Positions 39,831 to 52,054 of a stretch of DNA of 64,000 bases are shown piece by piece. Within the stretch, counting starts at the first letter, position 1. Each line of letters starts with the position of its first letter. The translations under genes and the position numbers were made by a program. Source of the DNA: Stercorarius parasiticus (Eukaryota; Chordata; Aves; Charadriiformes; Stercorariidae); assembly GCA_013396915.1 (NCBI GenBank), contig VWZL01002054.1:310648-374647 (forward strand), given 5' to 3'. Under the pieces are notes generated by a model, which did no database searches, was not told the origin of the DNA, and saw nothing but the letters and a program-made list of their open reading frames with translations.

Positions 39831-42800
39831 AGAACTGCAAAAAGCGGTAAGTGGCAGAGGAGAGCTGCAACAAATAGCAGGTGTGGATTTATTGTGCATG
39901 GGTGAACTCTCAGGTGGGTAGAGAGTTAGCTACTTCAGGAGCAGCTCTGCCTCTCCCACCCAATACAGGGAAATAAAAGGTCAGAAAACACAGAGCTGGA
40001 CTTTTTCTGTCTGGCAAGCGATCCTGGGATGCTGCATTGTTTAGATGAGGAGCAGGTCCTCTGCAGCTGATGTTCAGAAGGGAATTAATTCTTGCAAGCT
40101 GAAAGCTCAAGACAAGGCAAAAGTGATGTACCAGCTTCTTCCTCGCTCTCTTTGTTCTTCAGTCTTTATTATTCACGTAGGACTCCAGATGTCTTAAACT
40201 TCAGTATGTATGTTGCGTGTTTTTCTAGGTGGAGTTAGCGACCCTGGGATTTCTTCTCTTCATTAGTAAACACGTTCATTCTAACCTGATTCTTATCTGC
40301 TGTGAAACCACTTTATATATTATTACTGTCCACAGATCCCAGGTGTCTCTGTGATACTGCCAGACCAAGGCTGAGCCTTCCAAGTTGATTATTTTTTCTG
40401 GAATAATAGTAGCAAGAGATTTTATCTGTGAAATTCCTGCATATAGAGATCTGGCACAATGCTCTTGGTTCTGAGAAACAAGGTAAAGTGCATTTTCATG
40501 TAGACACTAAGTGGTTTTGCAAACCACATGAAATGCACAGATAAGGAACTGGAAAAGTATTACAGGAAGTGTCAGGGGGATCATTTCTCTTTTATTTTTA
40601 AAAAAAACTCTTTACTACAAATCTTTCTTGTCAGTCTTCCCATCAAAGTGTAACTAAAAATACTTTGCTAGAAAAGAATATTTTCTATTTTTCCTTGCCA
40701 TCTCCAGCCCGGTTACATTGTTCCGAGATTTACAGTGACTGTTTCACACATAAAAACTTCCCCTCTTTGTTAGAACATTAATTTCCTAACGTTTTTCATT
40801 TTGTTTATTAAATATGAAGTTCTACTTTATCTCAACAGATCTAATAGGAACAGGGTTTCTTGTTCTTTTTCATTCTGGTGTTCCCTGACACGCCTGGCCC
40901 CATAGTAGTCCTTAAAAAGCATCTGAAGTCTCTGCCAGTTGTTCTAACCCTGTCACGTTCTTTGTCTCTCCTTTGAATTCATCCATGGCTGTGGTCCAGA
41001 GGGCCATGAAATTGTCCCCAGACCTGAAGACTGAACTTGTCGTCACCTCTCTGTCTTCTGTCATACGCCCATGCCTTGTCCTTCCCTTCTGCTCTGCATC
41101 TGCCATGGGTCATAAGTCTCAACAGAGAGCTTGGTGGGCACACCGTACATAGACAGGAGCTGCAAAGGGGCAAAAGAGGCACAGAGCAATGGAAAGAAGA
41201 TGAAAATATTTCTTAGTTTCTCTGGTCCCCAGGAGAAGTTGTCCTACTGTCCCTCATCCTCACATTCATGGTCTGAGTAACATCACAGTGCAGGTACTTG
41301 TTCTTTAATGCATAGCTCCAGTTCTACCTCCTGTATCTTCATCTCACTTTGCCTTTCTGAACCACTTAAATGGCTATCGTTGCCACTGTACCAAAAAACT
41401 TCATGAACCTTAATGTATTTACTTTCATAGGACTTCTGTTCTATGGGTTTTAACACTTCTGTTTACATAGGAAGTGCCTGATGTCAAGTAGGAAATATGT
41501 GGCAGAACTGATGACGCCCTTGTCCCAAAAACCAGACTAATCCAGACCAAACCATGGGTGCAGTGTCTTCCCTCTGTGCAGCCGACCATGATCTCCCAAA
41601 CACTGGCTGCATGAGGATGCATTTCCCCTGCTGCGCCCCAAGGATAAGCACCCTTCCCAAGGACATCCTTGGGCACAGCTCCCCACGCTGCTCGGGCAAG
41701 GCTTGAGGAGCTGCCAGTGGCTCAGTCATCCTGCTGGCCCCAACTCCAGCACACCCATGGTCTGGGGAGGTTTCCTAGTGTACGCTCTCCTTGTTCTCCT
41801 GTTGCACTGTAACTTGGCGTAGGGGCACCTGATTACTCACCAGCGCAACGCCAAACAATTTTCTTTCTATAGCACTTTCTGTTAAAGGCTTTCAGTTATG
41901 GACCCTGATGTGTATATTTCTCATGGCAAGGGTGCACTGCATATCCCCAGATTTTTTAAGGGTTTTTTTTTACTTTTCTCGAAGGGATTCTAATAGTATA
42001 AAATGCAGTAGAGAATATAGGAAAAGCATCTAAAGGTCCTCCTTATTCCAATAAAATTGCAAAATTCCCACTGGGATTCATTGATGATACAGAGATATGT
42101 CTCCAAGAGGAGATTCTCTGAAGCTAAAATCGGAGTTAGGTCCTGAACTGTCTTTTGGTGCCTCTTGAACATTTTCTTAAGCAAAGGGAAACAAAACATA
42201 AGGCAGAAAATGTTATCATGAAAAAAAAGTCTCTTTGCTACTGAACAAGAGCATCCACTGTGATTGTTTTGATATTTTATTCTTATTTGGTATGCTTGAT
42301 ATTCTGTCATACCTATGATTTAAATTATTAGTGTCAGTTTCTACATTTTCTGATAGAAAATAGTCCTTAACTCTTTAATGCCATTATATTCTGATTGTAA
42401 TTAAAGATTTTCTTCTTTTATTATTACTTGAAGTGCTAAGTATTATTAACAACATATCATATCTCAGTAATCTCAGATGTTAGCTTTTGTTTCCATAACA
42501 AATCGATTTATGAAAAAAATTTATTTTAAGGCATCCAGTTTTGTTTAGGAATATTGGGAATTATATGTACCAATATATAGATAGCATGATACCTGTGAAA
42601 CACTGAGAGAATAAACTGTTTTCAAGTTTTTTGGAGGTTTTTTTGGAGAACTTTCTCCTATTCAGAGAGGAAACAAAATGTTTGAGTTTTTTAACCTCCA
42701 CACGGTAGTGGGGAGATGCCCAGGCTCCAGTGGCCGGGTCTCTGCACTCTCCAGGCTCAGCAGCAGCATGTGCTAAAGAAACTGTTGTGGATTGAGGTGG

Positions 42801-45800
42801 GGTTCTTCTTTTTTAATTACCGAGTCAGAGGAACAGTCTGAGCAAGGTTTTAATAACCACTATTTGCAGCCACAGAATGGCCGTACAGTTATTAACAGGC
42901 AGAAGGCTGTGTGGATTTATTTATTTATTTTAATTCCTAAATTTCATTTTTTTACCTGAGGAATCTTGAATCTTAAGTTAATTTAAAGGTTGATGTAAAA
43001 CTGCCCCCTTCAGAGGCCGCTGATGCTTGGAGAGCTGGAACTTCAGACATAATTCATCAATAAAACTAAAGTAGGGATTTGAGGTAGCGTAATAAGCTAG
43101 GAAAAAAGAATGGAGCTTTTTTATAAATCGTAACTCAACTTGGCTATATAAGTAGTTTTCTTATAAAAGTTAATGAACATGTCTATTGTGTATTCCAGGA
43201 AAATGAGTATGTGCAATAATTATGCGTGCTTCTGTCTACTTTGCAATTATTATGCCCTTTGAAATAACATATTTCAAGGAACTGAAAAAATAAAGAACAA
43301 AGGCACCTTGCAGCAGGGTCCGTATATTGCTTTACGGAGATACATTGGTTCAGAATCAAATTGTCTGTTCTGGTTTACATATATATTTTATACCTGAAGT
43401 ATTAAGATGTAGGGAAAAAGTTCTTAGTCTTTCTGTAAGTGAGGATTAAAGAACTCTTGTTCTTTTTTTTGTTCTTTTTTTTTAACAACTGAGGCCAAAG
43501 TAAATGATGACAGGAAGTTTTTCCCCACTACACTGCAGTGTCAGTTTTCAGTGGGGGTGAGTATGGTCCAACAGCAAATTGCAATAAGCCTAATTTCAGT
43601 AGGTATTACTAGAGAGACTTAGAGGGTTAGGACAAATTGAAAGATCACGGTCTGCACAGTGTGAAGAAGATGCTTTGTGTGTCTCAATTTTATTTTAATT
43701 ATGAAAATTGAGACATTTTTCTGAAGTGATGGGTTAGGTCAGAACTTACTGGTGGCCCTTATCGCATCTTCTGTCCTCCCCTCTGTCTTCTGCTTCCATC
43801 CACTCTTCAAATTTGTGTACCACAGTGAAGCACACTAGTGAAAATGGTTATAGACAGTTGCTGGAACTGAAGTGCGTATTCCTGAAATTATGACATCAGT
43901 TTTTTCTTCAATTACTGTACCTCTCCTAACTTCATTGAATTCAAAATGCTTTCTGGAAAGGTCTGTCTCTCTCCATAATTATATAGGTATCTCTAGGATG
44001 ACTATGATATTAATATTGATAGGATTATTTGGGGACATTTGTCTGGATATTGGGAGTTCCTCATTTATAAGGCTCTGGAGCCTTCTTACAAAACTAATGA
44101 GGTCCAGAATAAAACTGTTCTTGGGAGGGCATTTATTTCTTTTCTTGCCATTTTGTACCTCTCCGAGATCCCAATTAAATAAAAAATAAAAAAATAACAA
44201 CCAAAAGAACCTTACAAAATATGTCCAAGAGTGAAATGAAATTCTGTATTTATGTCCATCTTACCCTTCCAAAATAGAAGTTCTTGGAGTTATAAATACA
44301 ATTAAATAGAATTATGGGAAAAGCTTCACCAAATTTGTGCATGAACTACATTTAAAAGTGAACTTGCAGATGAATCATTTTCCAGAAAGTTATTTTCCTC
44401 TTCCAAGGAGAAGAGGCCTTGCTTGTATTTCATCATGTCAATGTTTTAAATAGAAACACTTTATTCATTAGCCAGACTATTCTGGGAAGGTATAGAGTTA
44501 ATGCTTTGATAAATTTAAATTTGAAAAACAGTTACTAAATCTGTAGTGAGCTCTTATTTTCAACTCCTGTAACACAGTAATCAAAACTTCCTAAAGAAAC
44601 TTATTTGTTGATTTTTTTAAAGGAAATACTGTTTTTCTTACAAACAAGTAAAACTTCAGCCTTGTCTTTACATAGCCTGTTGCTTGGCACAATTAAGCAG
44701 TAAGGCAGATTCTAATAAAAAGATTTTAGTAAAACTAAAAATGTAAAACTTTGTGTTTTTTAAATTTACTTCTCTTGTCTAAGAAGTCTGTGGTTATATT
44801 CCTAGGGGAATTTGAAAATATACTATCTTGTACTTTGGTCTTATCAGGCCTTTTAAATTAGCCAAAGAACAGAAGTCCATCATGAGAAAAGGGATTGTTA
44901 GAAATTGGCTAAGTAACACATGAATTATTACAAAATAGTTTATTTTTTTCACAGGATGGTATCTGTATTTTTCTCTCACCTTTATCTATGGTATTCTTTC
45001 GGAGTATTAACAGCCTTTAGTAGTATTTAGTCCTCCATATGAATAAGCACATACATGTTGGGATTGCTAAGCATAGGAAAGATGTGTCACTGCCTATGTA
45101 AAATTAAAAATCATGTTCCAGTTTTCAAAACTGAATTTTTACTTTGATTAGTTCAGCCTTTGTCTCACCAACAGCCACCCCAAAGAAGGCAGAATGATGC
45201 AAGGGCAGGAAGGGGAGCTGATCTTCAAGCTTGTTCTGAAAAAAATCAGACTGGGGAGCCAAAAATGGAGACGGCCAAAATCACTAGTCGCTTTGGGAAG
45301 CTTTTCTTTCAGCACATCACGCTAAGGGAATAATTTGTTCCTTAGTGCTTCCCTGCAGTCGTCCAGTCAGACGGGAGACTGGCAAGCGCCGGTGCACGTG
45401 TCTGGCAGATAGATTTCACAGCTGCTTCCAGGGCACAGAAGTAAATCAAGGGTGGCAAAACACTCAGTAATACTTGCGTAAACCCTGGAAACCACCCAGG
45501 AAAGGTGGTTGGCCCATACATAGGTACTTGGGGTACTACCCCACAGAAGGGTGCCTACATGAAGTTTTACACCCAGCAACCTTGTAAGTACCTACTTTCT
45601 TCATGTAGAGCATGCCCACAGGGGAGCTCTGCAGCTTATGTTATCCCATCTCATTACCTTTGCAACTGGCAGAAGCCACCAGAAGGATTTTACTTATGCG
45701 CGTCCCTTTGTCTCGACTGTAACATGATGTGGTTTCCTGCCCTGAGTCCCCTTCTGGAAAAGAGAGTTTGGGTTTCTCAAGTGAGCTCGAAATGCCACCT

Positions 45801-46292
45801 AGAATCAGACTGTGCTTGCAAGCCAGGCTGGAACATAACCCAGCTTCTATATTAATGCCCTCAGGGCCTGAAATGGCGTTATTTTAAATTGCAGAGAGGC
45901 ATATCAGCGTGATAGTTGTGGATCATAAAGCATACTTGTTTTACAATAGCCCCCTGAGGCAGCAACCAGGGCTTCCATGTGCTAAACACACATGCCCATC
46001 TGCGGTGAGAGCCCTCAAGAGCTGCCCATCGGTAGGGAGAGGCAGGAGCAGGTACCGGCATAACTAGCAACAGCATCACCGCATGCTTTTATTCTATTGT
46101 GCAGTTCAAAGGGACAAAATAAACCAGTAACCCTAATAGCCACTCTAACTAGATTTGTATGGAAATAAGAGAAAGCTAGGAAGGCTGGAGAAGGGGCTGC
46201 TGGGGAGCTGTACACACACTGCGGTTATACCTAATGCCTCTTTGGCTAGCATGGCCTCTGGGCACCGCTTTCTGACCCTCCTCTCTGCCCAG

Positions 46293-46325
46293 TCAAGGAG
46301 CTGAGAAGTGTCCTCGGGCTCTCAG
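46293..46325 (+). other. Candidate 33-nt in-frame microexon of NT5DC1
   Basis: A strong acceptor (TTCTGACCCTCCTCTCTGCCCAG, with a possible branch-point CTGAC 17 nt before the border) ends at 46292. A consensus donor (CAG|GTGAGT) starts at 46326. The 33 nt between them keep the reading frame between exons B and C. Using the base carried from exon B, the insert reads VKELRSVLGLS without a stop and restores Glu at the start of exon C. It could also be an exon of an unrelated non-coding transcript, or chance. No similarity is known to me. Confidence 0.3.
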
Positions 46326-47030
46326 GTGAGTCACTCGCCAGTCCTCGCCCCATGTGTTACCAACATTGGCCGTAGGGCTCCCAGCTGGAGGAGCAGCCCA
46401 GCATGATGGCCTCAGGGGTGGTGAGCTGATGAAAGTTATCCTCGGTGTAGGTGTGGCTGAGTATAGGTGAATAACTGTTGAAGCGTGAATTCACCCTCAC
46501 CTCTTAGCCCCTCTCTTAACCTCCAGCTTCCCAAACGAGAGTCTTGTCCTATGGGCTGGGGTTTAACAGCATAAACGCCAGCCAGGTTAGGGATAGAGCT
46601 CCAGGTTCAGACCCTGAACGGCTGAACACGCCGTGTGGACACATCTGCACGTTGTTTAGGTTTCCATCTGGTCGGGTATCACCCCAAAGCAGACGGCAGT
46701 AAGCAAGTGTGTGCAGAGTCTTTCCCAAGGAGCGACTCTGTGCCAAACTAAATTACCATCAGTTGTCATTTAAATGGGAATAAGCTTCACTGATTATTTT
46801 TTGCATATTCCTTCAGAGTGAAACCAGATGTTCTTCAGCCCGTGTTATAAACCTGCAACATACTTTTAAAGGCAGGCAAGAAAATTCTCACAAGAAAAAG
46901 GATATTGAGTCTTGTTAGTGAATTGCTTTATCTGAAAAACCGTATCTGTTAATGGTGATGGGAGTACATTTCTCAATCAGAAAACATTTTCCAAGCTGTT
47001 AGACACACCAATATGCAAATTTCCATTCCA

Positions 47031-47046
47031 GCAATATTAATATTGC
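47031..47046. repeat. Perfect 16-bp palindrome
   Basis: GCAATATTAATATTGC is its own reverse complement and contains a central ATTAAT core. It lies in a non-repetitive block with other motifs (ATATGCAAAT 25 bp upstream). It could be a paired homeodomain-type binding site; this is inference from motif only. Confidence 0.85.
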
Positions 47047-50000
47047 CCCAGCATGAGTCAAGCTTTTGTTGTTGTTTTTAAAAAGGAACAGTAACTTCCC
47101 CTCAGGAAAACTGCTCTGAATCACTGTTGAGGTTTGGGCGAGTGTTTTAATACAATGATTTTCTGGATTTAATTATTTTAGTTTTACTTGCTTGCTACCT
47201 TCACATTTCTTGTCACGGCACGTTTTCAGTCTACAGGAATCCAGGTTGCAGTGATATATTAGACTTCAGAAGGAAGCAAGTCGCTCTATCTAAATCATCT
47301 GAGAAATTCTTTTTTGGTTATCCAGTCTGTTTGAAATTGTCAGGACGTCTCGTTTTCCTCCCAGCTTGTAAGACCCTGAAGCATTAACATCCCCGCCTAT
47401 ATATGTGTTGCTTCCTGCTGAAGGAATATTTATAGCATTTCTGACCTTTGAATGAACTTTTATGAATCAATAACAGCAAAGTGGAAGGAAGGTCAGCCGC
47501 AGTTTTCCTCTTGTCTGAGCGTAGCCAATGTTAGGCTTGGAATATCTAAAATATATTAGGAACTACCATAATTACATTTATGCAGCATTTTTGCAGGAAA
47601 TTTGCATATGTCTTTAGCGCTGTCCTGTAACTGCTATCTGAAGGATACAATACAAGGCCAGAGATAATGGTGTCATTAATGGGGTTTTAAGTTGTTGTGC
47701 ATCAATTTTTACACAGCAGAACTACTACAAGAGGCCTTAAGACCCAGTGTTGAAGGACAATTTTCTTGACAGTATTTTGCCACGAGGACAGAGTAAGTGG
47801 ATTAGAAGCCCTTCCTGTTAATGACTTACTGCAACTGAACCACCATTAATTTCTTCCCACTTCAGATTACAGAAATAAAACAGACACAGTCACCCCTAGG
47901 TGTGTGATCACGAGCAGCCATATGAGATGGTTCGAGGCAAGGCTTGTCAGTTTGGAGTCATTATCCCTATAACCCTACAACTCAACTATTATAAAGGACA
48001 TTTTTGAATTCCTCAGATTTCTGAAGCTCATTCCAAAATCAAGGTGTTCCCATAATGAATTAGGCATCTCAATGCTGTTTTCTGCCTCCAAACATAGAGG
48101 AGGAAACCAGGCTTTGAAATATCCCTTCATTTTGCTGCCTAAAAGTGAAGTTCCTAACTTAAATCATTTCATTCTCCAGAGCTGGAACCTCTGTAAAATG
48201 CTTCTTGTGCTCTCTTTTACCTACCAAGGGATCCTGGCTGACTAGTTCAGATTGTAACTGTAAATTAGAAGCCTAAATTCCGGATGCATCAAGTTAAGTG
48301 AGATGAATCCCATTGCTAGGGGTGACAGTAATAGATCTCACAGAGTGAGAGATCTTCTACCTTGTAATTAGAGGGAATTTCTTTCAGTCAGGACTGCCCC
48401 TCGTGCCTTTCCATAGAGGTAGCAAAGCAAGGTCTTGCTCTTTGCTGGAGCCTTCTGGTGCTGCAGGAATACACAGGGCTCCTATTTGCAAATGCAGTGT
48501 TGTTATTCTGAAAATCCTTCTCATCATAGCTCCATTTTTCTCTAGTATTTTTCTGATTGAGTGAATGGAGAGACAATGAGACAAACCTTCACAAATCTCA
48601 ATGAACTTTTGACAGCGACTGAAAAGAGTTGTTTTCTTAAGTTTCTTTTCCTATGTCCATATTGTCTGAAGATTGTGTCTACTTGTTCAGCCAGCCTTAC
48701 AAATACGCTTAAAAATACAGGGAAAATAAAGCAAATTTAGTGAAGTTTAACAACTTCTGTTTGAGCAAAATTTGTTTGGTCAAAAGTATTTTAAAAGTCA
48801 GGAAATTAAGATTTTTTTATGGATGCTATCATACTTATTATCGTTAGGTTTCTGAAGAAGAACAAAGGAAAAGACATTTCCACACAAGTTCTATGTGAAT
48901 TGTTAGTGTCAACTTTGAATTTCCTTGTTTTTTCCTAGCTTATAAAACACCCTTAATAGAGAATTGTTTTGTCTGAGAATAAATCCTGTGTTTATTCAAA
49001 TTCTTAGAGTCATAATATTAAAGAATGATTTATTGCCTCTTTCCACATACCTGTTTTCCTCTTTTTGCTTCTTTTTTTATTTCTTTCAAGGACCAATGTA
49101 CTGCGCCATGTACATCTTCAGTGCTCTTAAACATAAAGCTCCCTGGTCATTTCACTGTTCTCCAAAATGTGCATTCCAGCTTTCAGCAGTCTCTAACCAA
49201 ATGAAGTTTATTCTGTCTTAGTCTTCTTCCTAACACATTTTAAGTACTTCAAAAAAATTCCAAAAGGCAGGAGAAAAACTGAAGTCCTGATGTTACACTT
49301 AAGTCCGGTCAAAGTACTGTATTGGCTTCTAACCCCTCAGTCTGTAGCATAAAAAATAAGACGTATTTGATTGAGACTGAATAACAAAATCACCCTTTTG
49401 TTTTACCACTTCAATAGACAGAAGACATTAATATTAATATTTCTGATTAAATTCTAGTCCATCGGTTCACTAAGGCTAGTATTTTGGCTCCAGCAAGAAG
49501 CTAAAGGGAGTTCATCTGGCAGTAGCACATGGATCTGAATGAGCAATAGGGTTACATGGACACCAGGACAGATCTTGCTGCTTTGGGACCAGCTAGAAAT
49601 GAAGCCTATGGCACAGTTGGATGATGACCAGGGGAGTTTCAAGCTTCTATTGATTTTTCCAATTCACTGACAGCTGCCAGTGTGGATTTATGCCAGTGTG
49701 GATTACACCACCAGCAGCAATATTGTCCTCTCATCATTTCTTCAAGACTGAATAATAACTGGAACTGCTCGTTGTTCGTGCTGATCAAGGCTGGAGAATA
49801 CCCATAAGAGCTACCTCAGACTGTTTTGTTGTATTTTTATCAGTGATTAAATGCAGTAGATAATTTGTCTGTGGGGAAAGGTACATGCTGTCTCTTACAG
49901 TCTGTCTTATTCATTGTTCCACCTTAGTTCTGTAGCAGCTCCTCCATCAGTCTGGTCCATGTGGTTTCCTGCCTTCCTGCAGTGTTTGGGAGGCAAAGCC

Positions 50001-50270
50001 TACGGCTTTGATTCCTCAGCTCTTCTGTAGCCCTTGCAGACGATGCTCAGCTGCTTCTTCTCTCACAAATGCCTGCCTACCCCCAGCTAACAAACACCTT
50101 GACTGAACCTGCTGTCAGTACCAGGACTCGAGCCAGACACTGGAGCTGGTTTAATGTCAAAATAGACCATGGTCTCCAAGCTGTGCACGGGCAGCTTCTC
50201 GCATGTCTCACAAATACAGGAGCGTGGGCTGCTCTCACTAAGAAGGAGTGATTTTGCTTGGTGATTTCAG

Positions 50271-50389
50271 AGAATGACGAGGAGCAGGAGGCTCTGCTAT
50301 CGCTGGACAAGCCCGGCTGGTATTCCCAAGGCAACGCTATCCAGCTTTATGAACTACTGAAGAAGATGACTGGCAAGCTGGATCCCAAG
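50271..50389 (+). CDS. NT5DC1: NT5DC1 internal exon C
   Basis: A 119-nt exon after GTGATTTCAG. Its first two bases complete the Glu codon begun in exon B, and it ends exactly on a codon boundary at CCCAAG|GTATAAG. The frame reads ENDEEQEALLSLDKPGWYSQ and GNAIQLYELLKKMTGKLDPK. The stretch LDKPGWYSQGNA.LYELLKKMTGK is a hallmark of vertebrate NT5DC1 and belongs to the HAD core between motifs III and IV. The donor GTATAA is weaker than the other donors of this gene. The next exon follows after only 825 bp. The acidic ENDEEQEA start sits at a surface-loop position, where small insertions would be tolerated; a candidate upstream microexon (46293-46325) would insert exactly here. Confidence 0.95.
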
Positions 50390-51214
50390 GTATAAGTGAG
50401 ATTAAATCTTTCTGGAAATACCCTGTTTCAGTCTAAAATTCTCCAGACAAGCTTTCATTAAAGCTATTGATGTGATCGGTCACAAATTTTTGTTCTGGTT
50501 ATGCTTGCTGTTGTCTAACAGACTGCAGTCCAGCACTGGAAGCAGCATATAAATCTTCTTATCGGTAGAATATGTCAACTTTCTGGATGTTTTATTCTGT
50601 GCATGGTCATGCATTTCAGCAGCTTGGAGGAGAATCAGATTGTCGTCAGGAAATAAACAATCTCCCCAAGGAAACAGATCAAATAATAGATTAAAAGGTG
50701 GCATCAGTGAAAACTTGGATCATGTTGTTTGAATTACAGGTCTGGATGGGTGAAGATGGTGGGAGCACATTTTTCCTAGTGGGTAACTACCCCCTGGGCA
50801 CAGAAGGGTTCTGAGTCATCGACAGATGCTCCCTGTTCTCCCTTGTTTCCAAAGCTGTCCAAAATTCATTCCCGTTGTTTAGGGTATTTTCTTGGTAGTC
50901 TTTTCCACTGCTTCCTGGCAGGCTATTTCTGTCCGTCGAAAATCTCAGCGGCATCCCGTGTGCCGGTCCCAGCCGGGCATCCCCGTGCAATGCCCCTGGA
51001 GAGTGTGCGGGGCCAGCCTTTTCCTTACAGAGCTGGTTGAAGATAAAACCCCAAACTGTGACATTAATAAGATCTCTGTGTGTCATGGCCAACTGTAAAC
51101 ACGAAGGAATTTTTATTAGGTTGTTTTAAAGCTCTTTTTCTCTCTCTGTGAAATACAGTTTGCTTGTGTTTTCCTCATGTACAATGAACTTTTAATTTGC
51201 TGCTTCCCTTGTAG
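50390..51214 (+). other. NT5DC1: NT5DC1 intron C-D (825 bp)
   Basis: Short GT-AG intron with a weak GTATAA donor and a TGCTTCCCTTGTAG acceptor. Its last ~135 bases are the source copy of the local duplication described at 51075-51248. I see no other element in it. Confidence 0.85.
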
Positions 51215-51248
51215 GTTGTTTATTTTGGTGACAGCATGCACTCAGATA
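51075..51248 (+). repeat. NT5DC1: Local duplication, copy 1 (acceptor plus start of exon D)
   Basis: This segment spans the end of intron C-D, its polypyrimidine tract and AG, and the first ~34 bases of exon D. It recurs at 51750-51921. Over the clearest 144 bases (51081-51224 against 51755-51898) I count 12 substitutions, about 92% identity, with no indels. Because this copy contains the functional splice site and reading frame, it is the presumed original. Confidence 0.9.
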
Positions 51249-51373
51249 TTTTCCCAGCACGTCACTATAGCAACTGGGAAACTGTCTTCATCCTAGAGGA
51301 ACTTCTAGGGGACAAAGTTACGGTGCCTGCGGAGACTGAATCTGAGCCCTTGGAGAAGAAGGGAAAATATGAG
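51215..51373 (+). CDS. NT5DC1: NT5DC1 internal exon D (HAD motif IV)
   Basis: A 159-nt exon of 53 whole codons, after CTTCCCTTGTAG and before GAG|GTAAGG. It reads VVYFGDSMHSDIFPARHYSN and WETVFILEELLGDK, then the more variable KVTVPAETES and EPLEKKGKYE. The GDSMHSD segment is HAD motif IV (GDxxxxD), whose aspartates bind the catalytic Mg2+; the equivalent in cytosolic 5'-nucleotidase II also has two Asp residues spaced this way. All these residues are intact. The variable region before EPLEKKGKYE differs in sequence and slightly in length from mammals. A second donor (AAA|GTAAGT) 39 nt downstream would extend the exon in frame. A partial copy of the exon's beginning lies about 670 bp downstream. 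Confidence 0.95.
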
Positions 51374-51749
51374 GTAAGGGTTCCTTGCAGATGTTTCCTG
51401 GAACATAAGAAAGTAAGTTACAAAGAAGCCTCATGCCACCTGCGCTGAGAATGAGCCTGCTTATCTTACCAGGCTGCTGCTGGCAGCATCAGCATCCCTC
51501 ACAGACATACCCTCCTGGCCACACTGGGAGGTGCCGTCCTGCCCCAGCTCAGCATTGCATGGGTGACAGAGCCTCTACCCACAGCTAAATTCCAGACCTC
51601 AGAAAAAGAGCTGTATGTGCAGTCCCTTAAACAAAAACCATAGTCGTCTTTTCAGTTACAAGAACCTGCCCTGCGTCCTACACGGAGAAATTTCATGGCT
51701 GCTTATCGCAAGTCCATCACCTGACCTCTGCCAAGTTCATGACATTTCC

Positions 51750-51921
51750 CTGCGTGTCATGGCCAACTCTAAACGCGGAGGAATTTTTATTAGATTGTTT
51801 TAAAGCTCTCTTTCTCTCTCCGTGAAATACAGTTTGCTTGTGCTTTCCTGATATACAAAGAACTTTTAATTTGCTGCTTCCCTCATAGGTTGTTTATTTC
51901 AGTGGCAGCTGTGCTCGGATA
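51750..51921 (+). pseudogene. Partial duplicate of the exon D acceptor and 5' end
   Basis: Second copy of 51075-51248. The polypyrimidine tract and AG (TGCTTCCCTCATAG) are preserved. The copied exon start reads VVYF, then diverges (SGSCARIRG in place of GDSMHSDIF), and similarity ends around 51921. The frame entered in phase 0 stays open for 29 codons and stops at a TAA near 51976, with no convincing donor before it. The motif IV aspartates are absent, so it cannot replace exon D. It is a decoy acceptor or dead exon fragment made by a short local duplication. Confidence 0.85.
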
Positions 51922-52054
51922 AGAGGGACTGTTTCAAAGTCTGGTCCAATGCAGACTACTGATAGTTACCTCAGATAAATAATGCCATTTTCAGGTTGTT
52001 TGCGGCTGGGAAGAAGGTCCTTAGCATAACCGCCTCACTTCAATTCCTTCACAG

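Larger units (their letters stand above)
26195..50270 (+). other. NT5DC1: NT5DC1 intron B-C (about 24 kb)
   Basis: Large GT-AG intron (GTAAGT donor; TTGGTGATTTCAG acceptor). Contents listed separately: an AT-rich microsatellite (33392-33519), a CR1 fragment with an assembly gap (36700-37954), two ancient LINE-like relics (35150-35285, 39765-39830), a candidate microexon (46293-46325) and a non-repetitive block with a 16-bp palindrome (about 46780-47900). A short direct repeat of GCCAGTGTGGATT lies near 49678-49706. The stretches 26195-33390, 37955-39760, 39835-46290 and 47900-50270 have only short, unconvincing open frames and no element I recognise. Confidence 0.8.
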
